Of a stretch of DNA of 64,000 nt, positions 34,019 through 43,393 are shown one piece after another (positions within the stretch are counted from its first letter, which is position 1; every line of letters starts with the position of its first letter). The stretch spans positions 24,366-88,365 of the forward strand of contig NZ_JAGETY010000020.1 of NCBI RefSeq assembly GCF_017571525.1, written 5' to 3'. This DNA comes from Hymenobacter sp. BT559 (lineage in GTDB: Bacteria > Bacteroidota > Bacteroidia > Cytophagales > Hymenobacteraceae). Under the pieces are notes generated by a model, which was not told the DNA's origin, searched no databases, and saw only the letters and a program-made list of their open reading frames with translations. The translations under genes were made by a program, and so were the position numbers.

Positions 34019-36505
34019 ATGAGCAATAAGGTTCTGCCCTCCGTATCCCTGGAATCCAAGCAGCCCATCTACAAGGTGGAGAAGGATTGCCTCATCTCGA
34101 AGAATGCGGACGTAACGGTAGCGTTTCGGCTGGATTTGCCCGAAATCTTCACCCTCTCGCGAGAGGACTACGCCCAGCTGCAGGCCGCCTTCGTGAAGGC
34201 CGTGCGCCTGCTGCCCGACCACTGCGTGGTGCACAAGCAGGACTGGTACGTGGAGGATAAATACGCCCCCGGCTTCGAGGCCGAGCGTACGCTGCTCTCG
34301 TCGGCCTACGAGCGCCACTTCAATGAGCGGCCGTTCCTGAACCACTTCTGCTACCTCTACCTCACCAAAACCTCGTCGGAGCGGCCCAACTGGGGCAGCA
34401 CCTCGGGGCTGCTGGCCCGGCGCAACATCGTGCCCAAGGACATGCTCGACACGAAAGTGCTGGAGAGCTTTTTCGACAACGTGGGCCAGTTCGTGCGCAC
34501 GCTGGAAGGGGTGGGGCCCACCAACGCTCCCTACATCCGCTCGCACCGGCTTACCTCGGATGAGTTGGCCGGCACGGCCGAAAAAGCCGGGCTGCTGGAA
34601 AAGTACCTGGCGCTGGACCTGTCCGACCAGGCCCTGCAAGTAGACCTGGATTTGACGGAAGGGCTGAAAGTGGGGGCGGAGTTCTGCCAGATGTTCTCGG
34701 TGGCCAACCTCGATGACTTGCCCACCTCGGTGGAAACCGACATTCGCTACGAGCAATACAGCACCGAGTATTCCGACTTCCCCATTTCGTTTGCCGCCCC
34801 GCTGGGTTTGTTGCTGGGGGCCAACCACATTCTGAACCAGTATGTGTTTCTGGATAACACCACCAAAACGGTCAAAACCTTCGAGCAGAAGAAGGACCGG
34901 CTCAACTCGCTCTCGCTCTACTCGCGGCAGAACGCCATCAACTTCGAGTACTACAATGCCTTTCTCAATGAGCTCATTGCCCACAAGCGCCGCCCGGTGC
35001 GGGTGCACTGCAACGTGCTCACCTGGGCCCGCCACGAGGAAGAGCTGACCGAGGTGCGCAAGCTGGTCAACGCGGCCTTCAACGCCATGAACTGCAAGCC
35101 GCGGCAGAATACGGTGGACATTGCCGCGCTCTACTGGGGCGGCATTCCGGGCAACGCCGGCGACTTTCCCTCGGAAGAAACCTTCTACACCTTCATCGAG
35201 CAGGCCGTCTGCTTCTGGGCCTGCGAAACCAACTACCGCAGCACCGGGGCCACCAAGGGCATCAAGCTCTCCGACCGCCTCACCGGCATGCCCGTGTTGG
35301 TTGACATTTCGGACGAGCCAATGAAGAAGCAAATCATCTTCAACCGCAACAAGTTCGTGCTCGGGCCTTCGGGCTCGGGCAAGTCGTTTTTCACCAACCA
35401 CATGGTGCGCCAGTACTACGAGCAGGGCGCGCACGTGCTGCTGGTGGACACCGGCAACTCCTACAAGGGGCTGTGCGAGCTGGTAGGCGGGGTGTATTTC
35501 ACCTACGAGGAGGACGACCCGATTGCCTTCAACCCCTTCCTGATTTCGGGCAAGCTGGACGTGGAGAAGAAGGAATCCATCAAAACGCTGCTGCAGGCGC
35601 TCTGGAAAAAGGACGACGAAAGCGTAAGCCAGTCGGAGTACGTGTCGCTCTCCACGGCCGTGAGCCTGTATTACGTGATGCTGGAAGCCAACGCGCTTAT
35701 CCAGCCCAGCTTCAACACGTTCTACGAGTTTGTTAAAGGACCTTATCGTAAGATTCTGGAGGAGGAAAAGGTCCGCGAGAAGGATTTCGACATTGACAAC
35801 TTCCTCTACGTGCTCAAGCCCTACTACCGGGGCGGCGAGTACGACTACCTGCTCAACTCCGAGAAAGAGCTGGACCTGGTGCAGGCTCCCTTCATCGTGT
35901 TCGAGCTGGATAACATCAAGGACCACCCCATCCTGTTTCCGGTGGTGACGCTCATCATCATGGAAACCTTTATCTCCAAGATGCGCAAGCTGAAAGGGGT
36001 GCGGAAGATGATTCTGATTGAAGAAGCCTGGAAGGCGCTGACCACGCCCGGGATGGCTGCCTACATCAAGTATCTCTTTAAGACGGTGCGCAAGTTCTTC
36101 GGCGAGGCCATCGTGGTAACGCAGGAAATCGACGACATCATCGGCAACGAGATTGTCAAGGATGCCATCATCAACAACTCGGACTGCAAGATTCTGCTCG
36201 ACCAACGCAAGTTCATCAACCGCTTCGAGGAGATTCAGGCGCTGCTCTCGCTTACGCCCAAGGAAAAGGACTTGGTGCTGAGCATTAACCGCGACAACAA
36301 GGCCACCCGGGGCCGCTACACCGAGGTGTTCATCAGCCTGGGCGGGGTCGTATCGAAAGTGTACGCCATCGAGGTGTCCAAGGAAGAATACGTGACCTAC
36401 ACCACCGAGGAAACCGAGAAAGTGCGGCTGTTCGAGAAGCTCAAGCAAACGGGGGACATGCCCACAGCCATCAAGCTCTACGCCGCCGAGCTGCGCGAAG
36501 GGTAG
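34019..36505 (+). CDS. traG: Conjugation ATPase TraG (VirB4 family)
   Basis: An 828-residue VirB4-like ATPase from the ATG at 34019; a GTG at 34004 is in frame. The N-terminal half is the VirB4 N domain; Walker A (GPSGSGKSF) is near residue 449 and the Walker B region (RKMILIEEAWKALTTPGMAA) is near 665. Further C-terminal blocks include VVTQEIDDIIGNEIVKDAII. It energises pilus assembly and DNA transfer at the inner membrane. Length and order (traE-traF-traG-traI) match the CTnDOT-type systems. A long antisense frame covers it but is a compositional shadow. Confidence 0.93.
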   Translation: MSNKVLPSVSLESKQPIYKVEKDCLISKNADVTVAFRLDLPEIFTLSREDYAQLQAAFVKAVRLLPDHCVVHKQDWYVEDKYAPGFEAERTLLSSAYERHFNERPFLNHFCYLYLTKTSSERPNWGSTSGLLARRNIVPKDMLDTKVLESFFDNVGQFVRTLEGVGPTNAPYIRSHRLTSDELAGTAEKAGLLEKYLALDLSDQALQVDLDLTEGLKVGAEFCQMFSVANLDDLPTSVETDIRYEQYSTEYSDFPISFAAPLGLLLGANHILNQYVFLDNTTKTVKTFEQKKDRLNSLSLYSRQNAINFEYYNAFLNELIAHKRRPVRVHCNVLTWARHEEELTEVRKLVNAAFNAMNCKPRQNTVDIAALYWGGIPGNAGDFPSEETFYTFIEQAVCFWACETNYRSTGATKGIKLSDRLTGMPVLVDISDEPMKKQIIFNRNKFVLGPSGSGKSFFTNHMVRQYYEQGAHVLLVDTGNSYKGLCELVGGVYFTYEEDDPIAFNPFLISGKLDVEKKESIKTLLQALWKKDDESVSQSEYVSLSTAVSLYYVMLEANALIQPSFNTFYEFVKGPYRKILEEEKVREKDFDIDNFLYVLKPYYRGGEYDYLLNSEKELDLVQAPFIVFELDNIKDHPILFPVVTLIIMETFISKMRKLKGVRKMILIEEAWKALTTPGMAAYIKYLFKTVRKFFGEAIVVTQEIDDIIGNEIVKDAIINNSDCKILLDQRKFINRFEEIQALLSLTPKEKDLVLSINRDNKATRGRYTEVFISLGGVVSKVYAIEVSKEEYVTYTTEETEKVRLFEKLKQTGDMPTAIKLYAAELREG

Positions 36506-36535
36506 GGGAGTTGAACTGAACCCAAGGGGAAAATC

Positions 36536-37183
36536 ATGAAGAAGCGAATCACCTTACTAGGCTTAGCTACTCTTTGCCTCAGCACGTTAAAAGCTTCGGC
36601 GCAGCTCGTGGTTACGGCCCCGGTGCTGGAAGTGCAGTCGGGCGTGCAAACGGGCCTGCAGAATACCATGAAGGGACTTTCCTCGGCGGCCAACGTGCTG
36701 GTGAAGGCCGGCGTGAAGGAGCAGGAATTGACCAAGGTCTTTTCGGAAAAGAACCTGCAGCTGGCCAAAACCTGGTACGATGGGTTGCTGCAGGTCAACT
36801 CGGCAGTGCGCACCTACCGGCGGGTAGCATCCATTTTCGAGAAGCAGGGCCGCATCATTCAGACCTACTCGACGGCCATTGAAACGCTGCGCCAGTCGCC
36901 TTACGTGGCCCCGGAACAGCTTTCGGCCATGACGACGATTTACACCAAAATGCTGACCGAAAGCGCCAACACGCTCTCGGATTTGCAGACCATCGTGAGT
37001 CCGGCTATGCTCAAAATGACTGATGCCGACCGGATGCGCTTCATCGACAAGCTCGACGCGAAAATCACCGACCAGTTAGGCCTCATTAACTACTTCACCC
37101 AGCGCAACCTCGTGCAGCTGCACTTGGCCGAGCAGCAAGCGCAGGACGCGCAGGCCCTCAGTGCGCTAATAGGTGCCCGCTAA
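36536..37183 (+). CDS. traI: Conjugative transfer protein TraI-like (DUF4141), copy 1
   Basis: A 215-residue exported protein with a signal peptide (MKKRITLLGLATLCLSTLKA then SAQ). The mature part is mostly helical, with the diagnostic stretch MLTESANTLSDLQTIVSPAM then LKMTDADRMRFIDKLDAKIT and LINYFTQRNL. This matches TraI/DUF4141 of Bacteroidetes conjugation systems, a periplasmic VirB5-like component. It lies 30 bases after traG. A paralogue follows directly. Confidence 0.78.
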   Translation: MKKRITLLGLATLCLSTLKASAQLVVTAPVLEVQSGVQTGLQNTMKGLSSAANVLVKAGVKEQELTKVFSEKNLQLAKTWYDGLLQVNSAVRTYRRVASIFEKQGRIIQTYSTAIETLRQSPYVAPEQLSAMTTIYTKMLTESANTLSDLQTIVSPAMLKMTDADRMRFIDKLDAKITDQLGLINYFTQRNLVQLHLAEQQAQDAQALSALIGAR

Positions 37184-37214
37184 CCTCTACTTCCACTTTC
37201 CCAGGCTATCTCCT

Positions 37215-37862
37215 ATGAAATCAAGCACTCAACTTCTCGTCGTGGGCCTGGCCCTGCTGGCTGGCCCGGCTTACGCGCAACTGCCAGCGGTCATCTCGGC
37301 CCCGATTGCTGAGGACCAATCCCGCAAGCAGGTCGTGCACCAGGGCATTTCGACCACGCTGCTCGGGCAGGGCAAAGTGCTGGCGGGCGACATGACCAAG
37401 GTCAGCGGCCAGATTAAGGGCGTTATCGACAAGACCCAGGCCCTGCACGACCAGTGGTACAGCAGCCTGCTGCAAATCAGCGCCGGCGTGCGCAACTACC
37501 GCCGGGTTCGGGAAATCTACACCCACCAGAGCGAGATGATTAACCAGTTTTCGGCCATCATCCCAGAGCTTCGCACCAAGCAATTGTCGCCTGTCCAGCT
37601 CAGCGAAGCCTCGACAGTATGCCAGGGCATTCTTACGGAGAACATTGCCCTGATGGGTGAACTGGCCGGAGTGCTCAGCGCCAGCAAGGCGAAGATGACT
37701 GACCCGGAGCGCATCGAATTCATCGACAACATCGCCGACCGCATCAGCGAGCAGCACAACCTGATGAACTACTTCAGCAGCAAGTGCCGGGCCATCGCGC
37801 AGCAGCAGGCCCAGCAGGTGCAGGACCGCGAATCCATGCGCGCCTTTATGAGCGCTCGCTAG
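37215..37862 (+). CDS. Conjugative transfer protein TraI-like (DUF4141), copy 2
   Basis: A 215-residue paralogue of the preceding gene, from the ATG at 37215. Signal peptide QLLVVGLALLAGPAYAQ. Shared landmarks with copy 1 are a W-Y-x-x-LLQ stretch (HDQWYSSLLQISAGVRNYRR), a MTDPERIEFIDNIADRISEQ block and LMNYFSSK near the C-terminus. The copies have the same length and layout but have clearly diverged, so the duplication is old. Two TraI-like proteins in tandem is unusual; they may form a mixed complex at the pilus. Confidence 0.75.
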   Translation: MKSSTQLLVVGLALLAGPAYAQLPAVISAPIAEDQSRKQVVHQGISTTLLGQGKVLAGDMTKVSGQIKGVIDKTQALHDQWYSSLLQISAGVRNYRRVREIYTHQSEMINQFSAIIPELRTKQLSPVQLSEASTVCQGILTENIALMGELAGVLSASKAKMTDPERIEFIDNIADRISEQHNLMNYFSSKCRAIAQQQAQQVQDRESMRAFMSAR

Positions 37863-37906
37863 CGCAACTGTCCATTAATTCCCTCTCTTTCGACTCTCCT
37901 TTGAAT

Positions 37907-38347
37907 ATGAAATATGTCTTTATCCTATCGCTAGGACTCTTTTTAGAGAGCTGCAACTCCATCGAAACGCCAAGCACGAATGCGTCCGGCACGCCTAGAA
38001 CCATGTTGTCAGTAGAATCCAACCCAGACCCACGGGTGGCCATTATTCGCCAACAGCACGAACAGCTCGTGGCTCAACAAAAGGACTACTCTAAGCAGCT
38101 AAACGCGCTCACCGGCTATGAGAAGCTGACCCCAGAACGGGTCAAAGAATCCGAAGAATACTTTGCTGACTACGTCCAGAAAAGCCAAGCCAATCTTACT
38201 GACTTGGACCAATTAGACGTGTCCAAGTCAAAGGACCCAGCACAAATTTCTCTGATTGGAGAATTGGCTGAAAAAGAGAAAAGCCTGCTAGAACGTGCTA
38301 CAAAGCGGCTAGCCAATATTCATAATGAACACTACTTACCCAAATAG
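37907..38347 (+). CDS. Small lipoprotein, lower-GC insertion in the tra cluster
   Basis: A 146-residue lipoprotein from the ATG at 37907: MKYVFILSLGLFLESC, with the cysteine at residue 16 fitting a lipobox, then a helical, charged mature part with coiled-coil features (VAIIRQQHEQLVAQQKDYSK, then LLERATKRLANIHNEHYLPK). Its base composition is visibly more AT-rich than the flanking tra genes, so it may have been acquired later. Position suggests an entry-exclusion or surface lipoprotein role, as seen for small lipoproteins in other transfer regions, but that is inference. Confidence 0.65.
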   Translation: MKYVFILSLGLFLESCNSIETPSTNASGTPRTMLSVESNPDPRVAIIRQQHEQLVAQQKDYSKQLNALTGYEKLTPERVKESEEYFADYVQKSQANLTDLDQLDVSKSKDPAQISLIGELAEKEKSLLERATKRLANIHNEHYLPK

Positions 38348-38391
38348 GCGATACTGTTCATTGCCTTTTCCATTTCGCATTTCTAACCCGC

Positions 38392-39504
38392 ATGGACCCG
38401 ACCTCAATTGACCTCAACATGGCCCTCTATGAGCAAAAGCTTGAGGGGATTTACACAGAGATGTTGACGTTTACCGCGCAATTTATCAACCTGGGCCGCG
38501 CCATTGGCGGAGTAGGAGCGCTGTTGTTCATCAGCAGCCGGGTATGGGGCCACACTGCCCGGGCCGAGCCCATTGACTTTTTTCCGCTGTTGCGGCCCTT
38601 TGCCATCGGGCTGGCCATTCTGCTGTTCGTACCACTCTGCTCGGGCCTGCGCGGCATCACGATGGCCGTTGCTCATGGCACGGATGCCATCCGCCTCGGG
38701 CAACTGGGGGAAGTGAACCGGCTGACGAGTGAGCGGGACCGACTAGCGGCCGACGCCAAAGCCAAGTCGGACATGGCCATTAATCAAAAATACGAGGACG
38801 AATTAGGCAGACTTGGGGCGCTGGACATTGGCCGCAAAGCCACTCTGGCCATGAATCAGGTGCAATACTCGGTTGGGCAAAACTTCCGGGAGTGGACCAA
38901 ATCCATCCTGGAATTAGGGGCACTGGCCGCCAAGCTGGCTATTAGCCTGATTTCTACTTTCCTGCTCGTGCTTCTCAGCGTGGCCGGGCCGCTGGCTTTC
39001 GGCATTGCCATCATTCCCGGTTTTGGCGGCGGGCTGATGAAATGGTTCGGCTACTTCATCACGATTTCGCTGTGGGTGCCGGTGGCCAACATCTACGCGG
39101 CGGTATTGGCCCACGTGCAGGTTACCATGCTCAACAGCAACATCCAGCAGCTACAGGCCGGCGGCAGCGTGGAGTCGGCCGACATTGGCTACCTGTGCCT
39201 GCTGGTGCTGGCCATCGTGGGCTACCTGATGGTGCCCAAGGCAGCCGATATGCTCATCGAGGGCTCGGGCGTGGGCCGCGCCGCTACCTCCTTTATCACC
39301 ACTAACACGGCGGGGGCAGCCGGCATCGCCGGGGCCACGGGAGGGGCGGGCCTGCGCACCGGAGCCGAGGGCTTGGGAGCTGCCGTCGGGGCGGGACAGG
39401 GCCTGGCTGGCATGGGCAGTAGCAGCAATGCCACGCGGGGCGAATCCTTCGGCCACCGGGCGGGCACGGCGGTGCGCGAGCGAATCAACCGCCTCCGCGG
39501 CTAG
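38392..39504 (+). CDS. traJ: Conjugative transfer protein TraJ (VirB6-like)
   Basis: A 370-residue polytopic membrane protein. The first part reads LNMALYEQKLEGIYTEMLTF then TAQFINLGRAIGGVGALLFI, followed by several hydrophobic helices (RPFAIGLAILLFVPLCSGL, LAISLISTFLLVLLSVAGPL, YLCLLVLAIVGYLMVPKAAD). A glycine/alanine-rich tail follows. It matches TraJ of CTnDOT-type systems, the VirB6-like channel core. It lies between the lipoprotein gene and traK. Confidence 0.88.
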   Translation: MDPTSIDLNMALYEQKLEGIYTEMLTFTAQFINLGRAIGGVGALLFISSRVWGHTARAEPIDFFPLLRPFAIGLAILLFVPLCSGLRGITMAVAHGTDAIRLGQLGEVNRLTSERDRLAADAKAKSDMAINQKYEDELGRLGALDIGRKATLAMNQVQYSVGQNFREWTKSILELGALAAKLAISLISTFLLVLLSVAGPLAFGIAIIPGFGGGLMKWFGYFITISLWVPVANIYAAVLAHVQVTMLNSNIQQLQAGGSVESADIGYLCLLVLAIVGYLMVPKAADMLIEGSGVGRAATSFITTNTAGAAGIAGATGGAGLRTGAEGLGAAVGAGQGLAGMGSSSNATRGESFGHRAGTAVRERINRLRG

Positions 39505-39543
39505 CCGAAGCCGCTCTTCGTCCTTCCACTTTCCTATCTCGCT

Positions 39544-40158
39544 ATGTTCGCGTCCCTTAAAACCATCGACTCGGCTTTCCAACAGGTCAAAACGCTGGCG
39601 CTGCTCTTCATCGTCGCGGTGCTGGTGTTGGCCGGCACCATTGCCTACTTCGCATTTCAGTCCACCAACGCAGCGGCCAACCGCATCTACGTGTTGGAAG
39701 GCGGGCAGCTGCTCACAGCCGGGGCCCAGGATGCGCGGGCCAACCGGCCGGTGGAAGCCCGCGCCCACGTCACGCGCTTTCACGAGCTGTTTTTCACGCT
39801 CGACCCCGACCAGAAAGCCATTGACAGCAACGTCAACAAGGCGCTGTACCTGGCCGACAATTCGGCCAAGCGGCAGTACGAAAACTTCAAGGAGAAGGGC
39901 TTCTACAACGATTTGATTGCCGCCAACATCAGCCTGGAAATGACCGTGGACAGCGTGGTGCTGACCAATTCGCACCCACTGGTGGCCCGCTGTTACGGGC
40001 ACCAACGGGTCATCCGGGCCACCTCGGTTACGAACCGCAACTTTCTCTCCGAATGCTCGCTGCGCGACGTGACACGCTCGGAAAACAATCCCCACGGCTT
40101 CCTGATGGAAAACTGGCGGGTGCTCAAAAATGAGGACCTCAATACCCAGCCCCGCTAA
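39544..40158 (+). CDS. traK: Conjugative transfer protein TraK (VirB8-like)
   Basis: A 204-residue protein with one N-terminal membrane helix (LALLFIVAVLVLAGTIAYFA) and a periplasmic domain (ARAHVTRFHELFFTLDPDQK then AIDSNVNKALYLADNSAKRQ). VirB8-like organisation; in Bacteroidetes it is named TraK and bridges the inner-membrane complex and the outer-membrane core. All landmarks are present. It lies 40 bases after traJ and 9 bases before traM. Confidence 0.88.
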   Translation: MFASLKTIDSAFQQVKTLALLFIVAVLVLAGTIAYFAFQSTNAAANRIYVLEGGQLLTAGAQDARANRPVEARAHVTRFHELFFTLDPDQKAIDSNVNKALYLADNSAKRQYENFKEKGFYNDLIAANISLEMTVDSVVLTNSHPLVARCYGHQRVIRATSVTNRNFLSECSLRDVTRSENNPHGFLMENWRVLKNEDLNTQPR

Positions 40159-40167
40159 TCCGCTCCC

Positions 40168-41361
40168 ATGGAAACCAAACCGCACGACGCGCAATTTCTT
40201 CGTACCCGCAAGATGGCTACCTTCCTGCCGGTGGTGGACGTGCCATTTCTAGCCGTAATGTTCTACCTGGGCGGCGGTGGGCAGGGCACGCCGGCCGCAG
40301 CGCAGAACACTGCAACCGGCTTCAACACCAACCTGCCCAAAACGGAAAAAGCCACCATCACCACCAGCAAGCTCGAAGCCTACGCCAGCCCGGTGGATTC
40401 CATGCGGAACCGGGGCTTGGTCGATGCCAAATTGGACACGGCGAAAGGAACCGGCCTGGCCTATGGCATTGGAGTCGATGGGAAAGCCGGACCCAATGGC
40501 TCGGTGGATAAATCAGTAGCCGCCGCCCAGCAGCAACTGATTGCCGCGCAGCAAGCCCAGCTAAATGGAGGAGTTAATACCATCGCCACCCCGGCGACCC
40601 AGCCCGGAGCCCTCACCCCGCAGGAACAGATGGAGCTGATGCGCACGCAGCATGAGCGCGACCTGGCCGAGCAAAAGGCCCAGCTGCAAATGGCCGCGCT
40701 GCTGGCCCAGTCGACCAGCGCCGGTGGGGGAGGGGCAGTCCCTCGGGCGGTGGTCGTGGCGCCTAAAAAGAAGAAACCCAGCACCCGGCTGCGCGCCGTG
40801 GACGAGGATGCCGTGGTATCGCGCCTGGGCTCCAACGGGCCGGGGCGCAAGCGCACGGCTTCTTTCCAAGGCTTCGATTCTGAGACCGGCACGGGTGGCG
40901 ACGGCAATACCCTACCAGCCGTTATCCACGAATCGCAGGAAGTCGTGAGCGGTTCGCTGGTCAAAATGCGCCTTACCGAGTCGGCCGTCATCAATGGCCA
41001 TTCGCTGCCCGCCAACACCTTCCTCTACGGCAAGTGCAGCCTGACCGGCGAGCGGCTCAGCATTGCCATTGAAACGCTGAAATCGGGCAACAGTGTGTTT
41101 CCGGCGGCTCTGGAAGTGTACGACGTGGACGGGCTGGAAGGCCTGCACATTCCCGGGGCCATTACGCGCGATGCCGCCAAGCAGGCCGGTGCGGAAAGTC
41201 TGGGCGCGGCTGACCTGATGACCATGAGCGCCAACCCCGCGACCGCCGCGGCCGGCGTGGCCATGAGTGCCGTGAAGGGCATTGGCCAGAAGAAAATCCG
41301 CCTGGTTAAAGTCCGCCTCAAGGCCGGCTACCACGTGATGCTCAAAGTAGACAAAGACTAA
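40168..41361 (+). CDS. traM: Conjugative transfer protein TraM (VirB10-like)
   Basis: A 397-residue protein with an N-terminal cytoplasmic stretch, a membrane helix near residues 16-34 (TFLPVVDVPFLAVMFYLGGG), a long Gln/Ala/Pro-rich linker with predicted coiled coil (LMRTQHERDLAEQKAQLQMA) and a C-terminal beta-rich domain (SGSLVKMRLTESAVINGHSL then PANTFLYGKCSLTGERL). This order is that of TraM/VirB10, which spans the envelope. It ends 12 bases before traN. Confidence 0.88.
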   Translation: METKPHDAQFLRTRKMATFLPVVDVPFLAVMFYLGGGGQGTPAAAQNTATGFNTNLPKTEKATITTSKLEAYASPVDSMRNRGLVDAKLDTAKGTGLAYGIGVDGKAGPNGSVDKSVAAAQQQLIAAQQAQLNGGVNTIATPATQPGALTPQEQMELMRTQHERDLAEQKAQLQMAALLAQSTSAGGGGAVPRAVVVAPKKKKPSTRLRAVDEDAVVSRLGSNGPGRKRTASFQGFDSETGTGGDGNTLPAVIHESQEVVSGSLVKMRLTESAVINGHSLPANTFLYGKCSLTGERLSIAIETLKSGNSVFPAALEVYDVDGLEGLHIPGAITRDAAKQAGAESLGAADLMTMSANPATAAAGVAMSAVKGIGQKKIRLVKVRLKAGYHVMLKVDKD

Positions 41362-41373
41362 CGACTCCCACCC

Positions 41374-42237
41374 ATGAAAACCGCCCTATTTGCGACCAGC
41401 GCCCTTTTGCTCGGCTTGGCTGCCGCCCCGGTGTGGGCCCAGACCTCAGCCGCCCGGATGCTGCACTACTCGGAAGCCAACAAGCTGCCGACTTATCCGC
41501 TCTACATCAGCGACCAGAAAACTACTCATCTGGTGTTCCCCTTTCCGGTCACCTATGTGGACCTGGGCAGCTCGGGCCTGCTTGCGGCCAAGGCCACCGG
41601 CGCGGAAAACATCGTGCGCGTGAAAGCCGCTTCGGCCGGCTTTCCGGAGTCGAATATGACCGTGCTCACCTCCGATGGCAAGCTGTACTCCTTCGTGGTG
41701 AACTACCAGCACGACCCCAAGGTGCTCAGCCTCGACCTGGGCGCGGCCGGCGCGGCCTCGTCGGCGCCGGGGGAGGCCATCCTATCTAACTCGCCCATTC
41801 CGCAGGGTAACCTCGATGCGTATTCCCGGCAGGCGCTGGCAGCGGGCGGCACCTCGGCCAGCGAGAGTGCCAACCAACTCAGCGTGCGCGCCGGCAACGT
41901 GGGTTACCAGCAGGAAACCCTGTTTTTCCCGCTGCACATGGCCAACAAGTCGAACGTAACCTACGACGTGGACTTTGTCAAATTCTACATTCAGGACAAG
42001 CAGGTGGCCAGGCGCACGGCCGAGCAGGCCCTGGAAATCACGCCCATCTACGTCTTCAACGGTGGGCTGAAAAAGATTGACGCCAAAGGGCAGCTGGAGC
42101 AGGTTTACATCTTCAAGAAATTCACCATCCCCGAGCAAAAACAACTCATCATCGAGGTGTACGAGAAAGGCGGCGGGCGCAATGTCAAGCTCCGGTTGGC
42201 AAACTCAGCCCTGCTAAAAGCCCGCTCGTTTCAGTAG
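41374..42237 (+). CDS. traN: Conjugative transfer protein TraN (VirB9-like, DUF4138)
   Basis: A 287-residue exported protein with a signal peptide (TALFATSALLLGLAAAPVWA). It has PLYISDQKTTHLVFPFPVTY, VDLGSSGLLAAKATGAENIV and a closing IPEQKQLIIEVYEKGGGRNV, which fits TraN/DUF4138, the VirB9-like outer-membrane core partner of TraM. It is the last gene of the cluster seen here. The usual traO, traP and traQ are not downstream; the rep gene follows on the minus strand instead. Confidence 0.88.
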   Translation: MKTALFATSALLLGLAAAPVWAQTSAARMLHYSEANKLPTYPLYISDQKTTHLVFPFPVTYVDLGSSGLLAAKATGAENIVRVKAASAGFPESNMTVLTSDGKLYSFVVNYQHDPKVLSLDLGAAGAASSAPGEAILSNSPIPQGNLDAYSRQALAAGGTSASESANQLSVRAGNVGYQQETLFFPLHMANKSNVTYDVDFVKFYIQDKQVARRTAEQALEITPIYVFNGGLKKIDAKGQLEQVYIFKKFTIPEQKQLIIEVYEKGGGRNVKLRLANSALLKARSFQ

Positions 42238-42297
42238 CCTGGTTGCTTAAAAGCGACGTTCTTTTTCGAAGTGGCTTAATTGCTACGGCCCTCAAAA

Positions 42298-42313
42298 GCG
42301 TGAAAAATGGCAC
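42298..42313. repeat. Isolated iteron copy behind rep
   Basis: GCGTGAAAAATGGCAC, an exact reverse complement of the iteron unit found upstream of rep. It lies between the convergent ends of traN and rep, so it is not in the main iteron array. Confidence 0.8.
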
Positions 42314-42340
42314 TTCTCCATTCGAAACAGCTAGCTGGAA

Positions 42341-43366
42341 CTAGGGCTTCAAGGAAGGGTATAGGCTTGGAAATTCCGTTTTGAGCAGATTGACGGTAGC
42401 TCCCCCAAGATTATCAAAGACTTTATTCCCTGCCTCATAATCCCGTAGCAGTGGGTGAGTTACTTTCATCAGCTTGGCAATTTTCCCTTCATCGTCCCCC
42501 ATAAACTCCAGCACGTGCTCGATTTGCGCTAGTGTTAATTTAAGCTTCTGCAACCGGGTAACAATGCGTTGCTGCAGCGTGGGCAGCTCCGCCGCCAAAG
42601 CCAGACTCATCTGCTTATCGGCCGGCTTGGTCTTGCCAGCAGCAACCGGAAGGGCTAATTCTTTACCGCCTAGCTGACTGTGTGGCTTCGGAATCGTAAA
42701 GCGCACGGCCGATACTTTCTTCCCCTCCTTAAGCGGCTCGTAGGCCACCAGCCAATCCAAGGCGTGCAACTCGCGGATGGCGGGCTCCAGCACGTAGCGC
42801 TTAAAATCGTAGAACAAGGTATAGGTCACATCGTTGTCATCCCCCAGCACTTGCTTACGCAACTTATCGAAGGGTACCTCCCACTGGCCAACATCGTCCC
42901 AGGACTTTAGTAGCCAGTAGAGTCGGTGCGCGTGCGCGGAGCGCAGGGTGAGCAGCGTCTCTATTTCGACGTGGGTATACTGCTCCGCCAGCTGCAGGAG
43001 AAAAGGCTTTATTTCCGGGGCAAAATTGCCGGTAAGCAAGCCCGTGCCCTCGTTAATATCGATGTAGCTAATGATGGAGTAGGCCGTAAAACGCTTCTTC
43101 TTACCCATCTGTGATTCAATGCTGACTACCTTAGACATCAGGCTTTTACAGGCATCCCGAATGGTCTCGTACACACTGCCGCCTTTTTTCTGAGTCAATA
43201 CCCGACTTAGGGGGATGACAATGCCGGGCAGCTCCGTTTGCCCCTGGTGAATGCAGCCCAGCGCCAAGGCAAAGATGCGCGCCTCCACGTGCGTAAGTTT
43301 CAACGGCGCGCGTACCAACGCGTTGGCCTGGTAGGCCCGAGGGTATTCAGAGACAACTGGTTGCAT
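42341..43366 (-). CDS. rep: Plasmid replication initiator (Rep_3/RepB family)
   Basis: A 341-residue Rep_3-type initiator: NALVRAPLKLTHVEARIFAL is the classic start of winged-helix domain 1, with SLMSKVVSIESQMGKKKRFT following; the second domain holds RLYWLLKSWDDVGQWEVPFD and KLRKQVLGDD then LEPAIRELHALDWLVAYEPL. It binds iterons to open the origin. The gene faces left, with the iteron array directly upstream at 43480-43602, one inverted-repeat operator before the start, and an extra iteron after its end. The C-terminal 100 residues are specific to this group. Confidence 0.9.
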   Translation of the reverse strand: MQPVVSEYPRAYQANALVRAPLKLTHVEARIFALALGCIHQGQTELPGIVIPLSRVLTQKKGGSVYETIRDACKSLMSKVVSIESQMGKKKRFTAYSIISYIDINEGTGLLTGNFAPEIKPFLLQLAEQYTHVEIETLLTLRSAHAHRLYWLLKSWDDVGQWEVPFDKLRKQVLGDDNDVTYTLFYDFKRYVLEPAIRELHALDWLVAYEPLKEGKKVSAVRFTIPKPHSQLGGKELALPVAAGKTKPADKQMSLALAAELPTLQQRIVTRLQKLKLTLAQIEHVLEFMGDDEGKIAKLMKVTHPLLRDYEAGNKVFDNLGGATVNLLKTEFPSLYPSLKP

Positions 43367-43393
43367 AAACTACCGGCAAAGTCAGGAACTACG

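Noticed and set aside
33950..36448. Long minus-strand reading frame of about 830 codons opposite traG
   Set aside because: It is the mirror of a real VirB4-like gene in GC-rich DNA; its protein sequence has no recognisable domain.
39151..40194. Minus-strand frame opposite traJ and traK
   Set aside because: Compositional shadow; both plus-strand genes have clear family signs and membrane segments.
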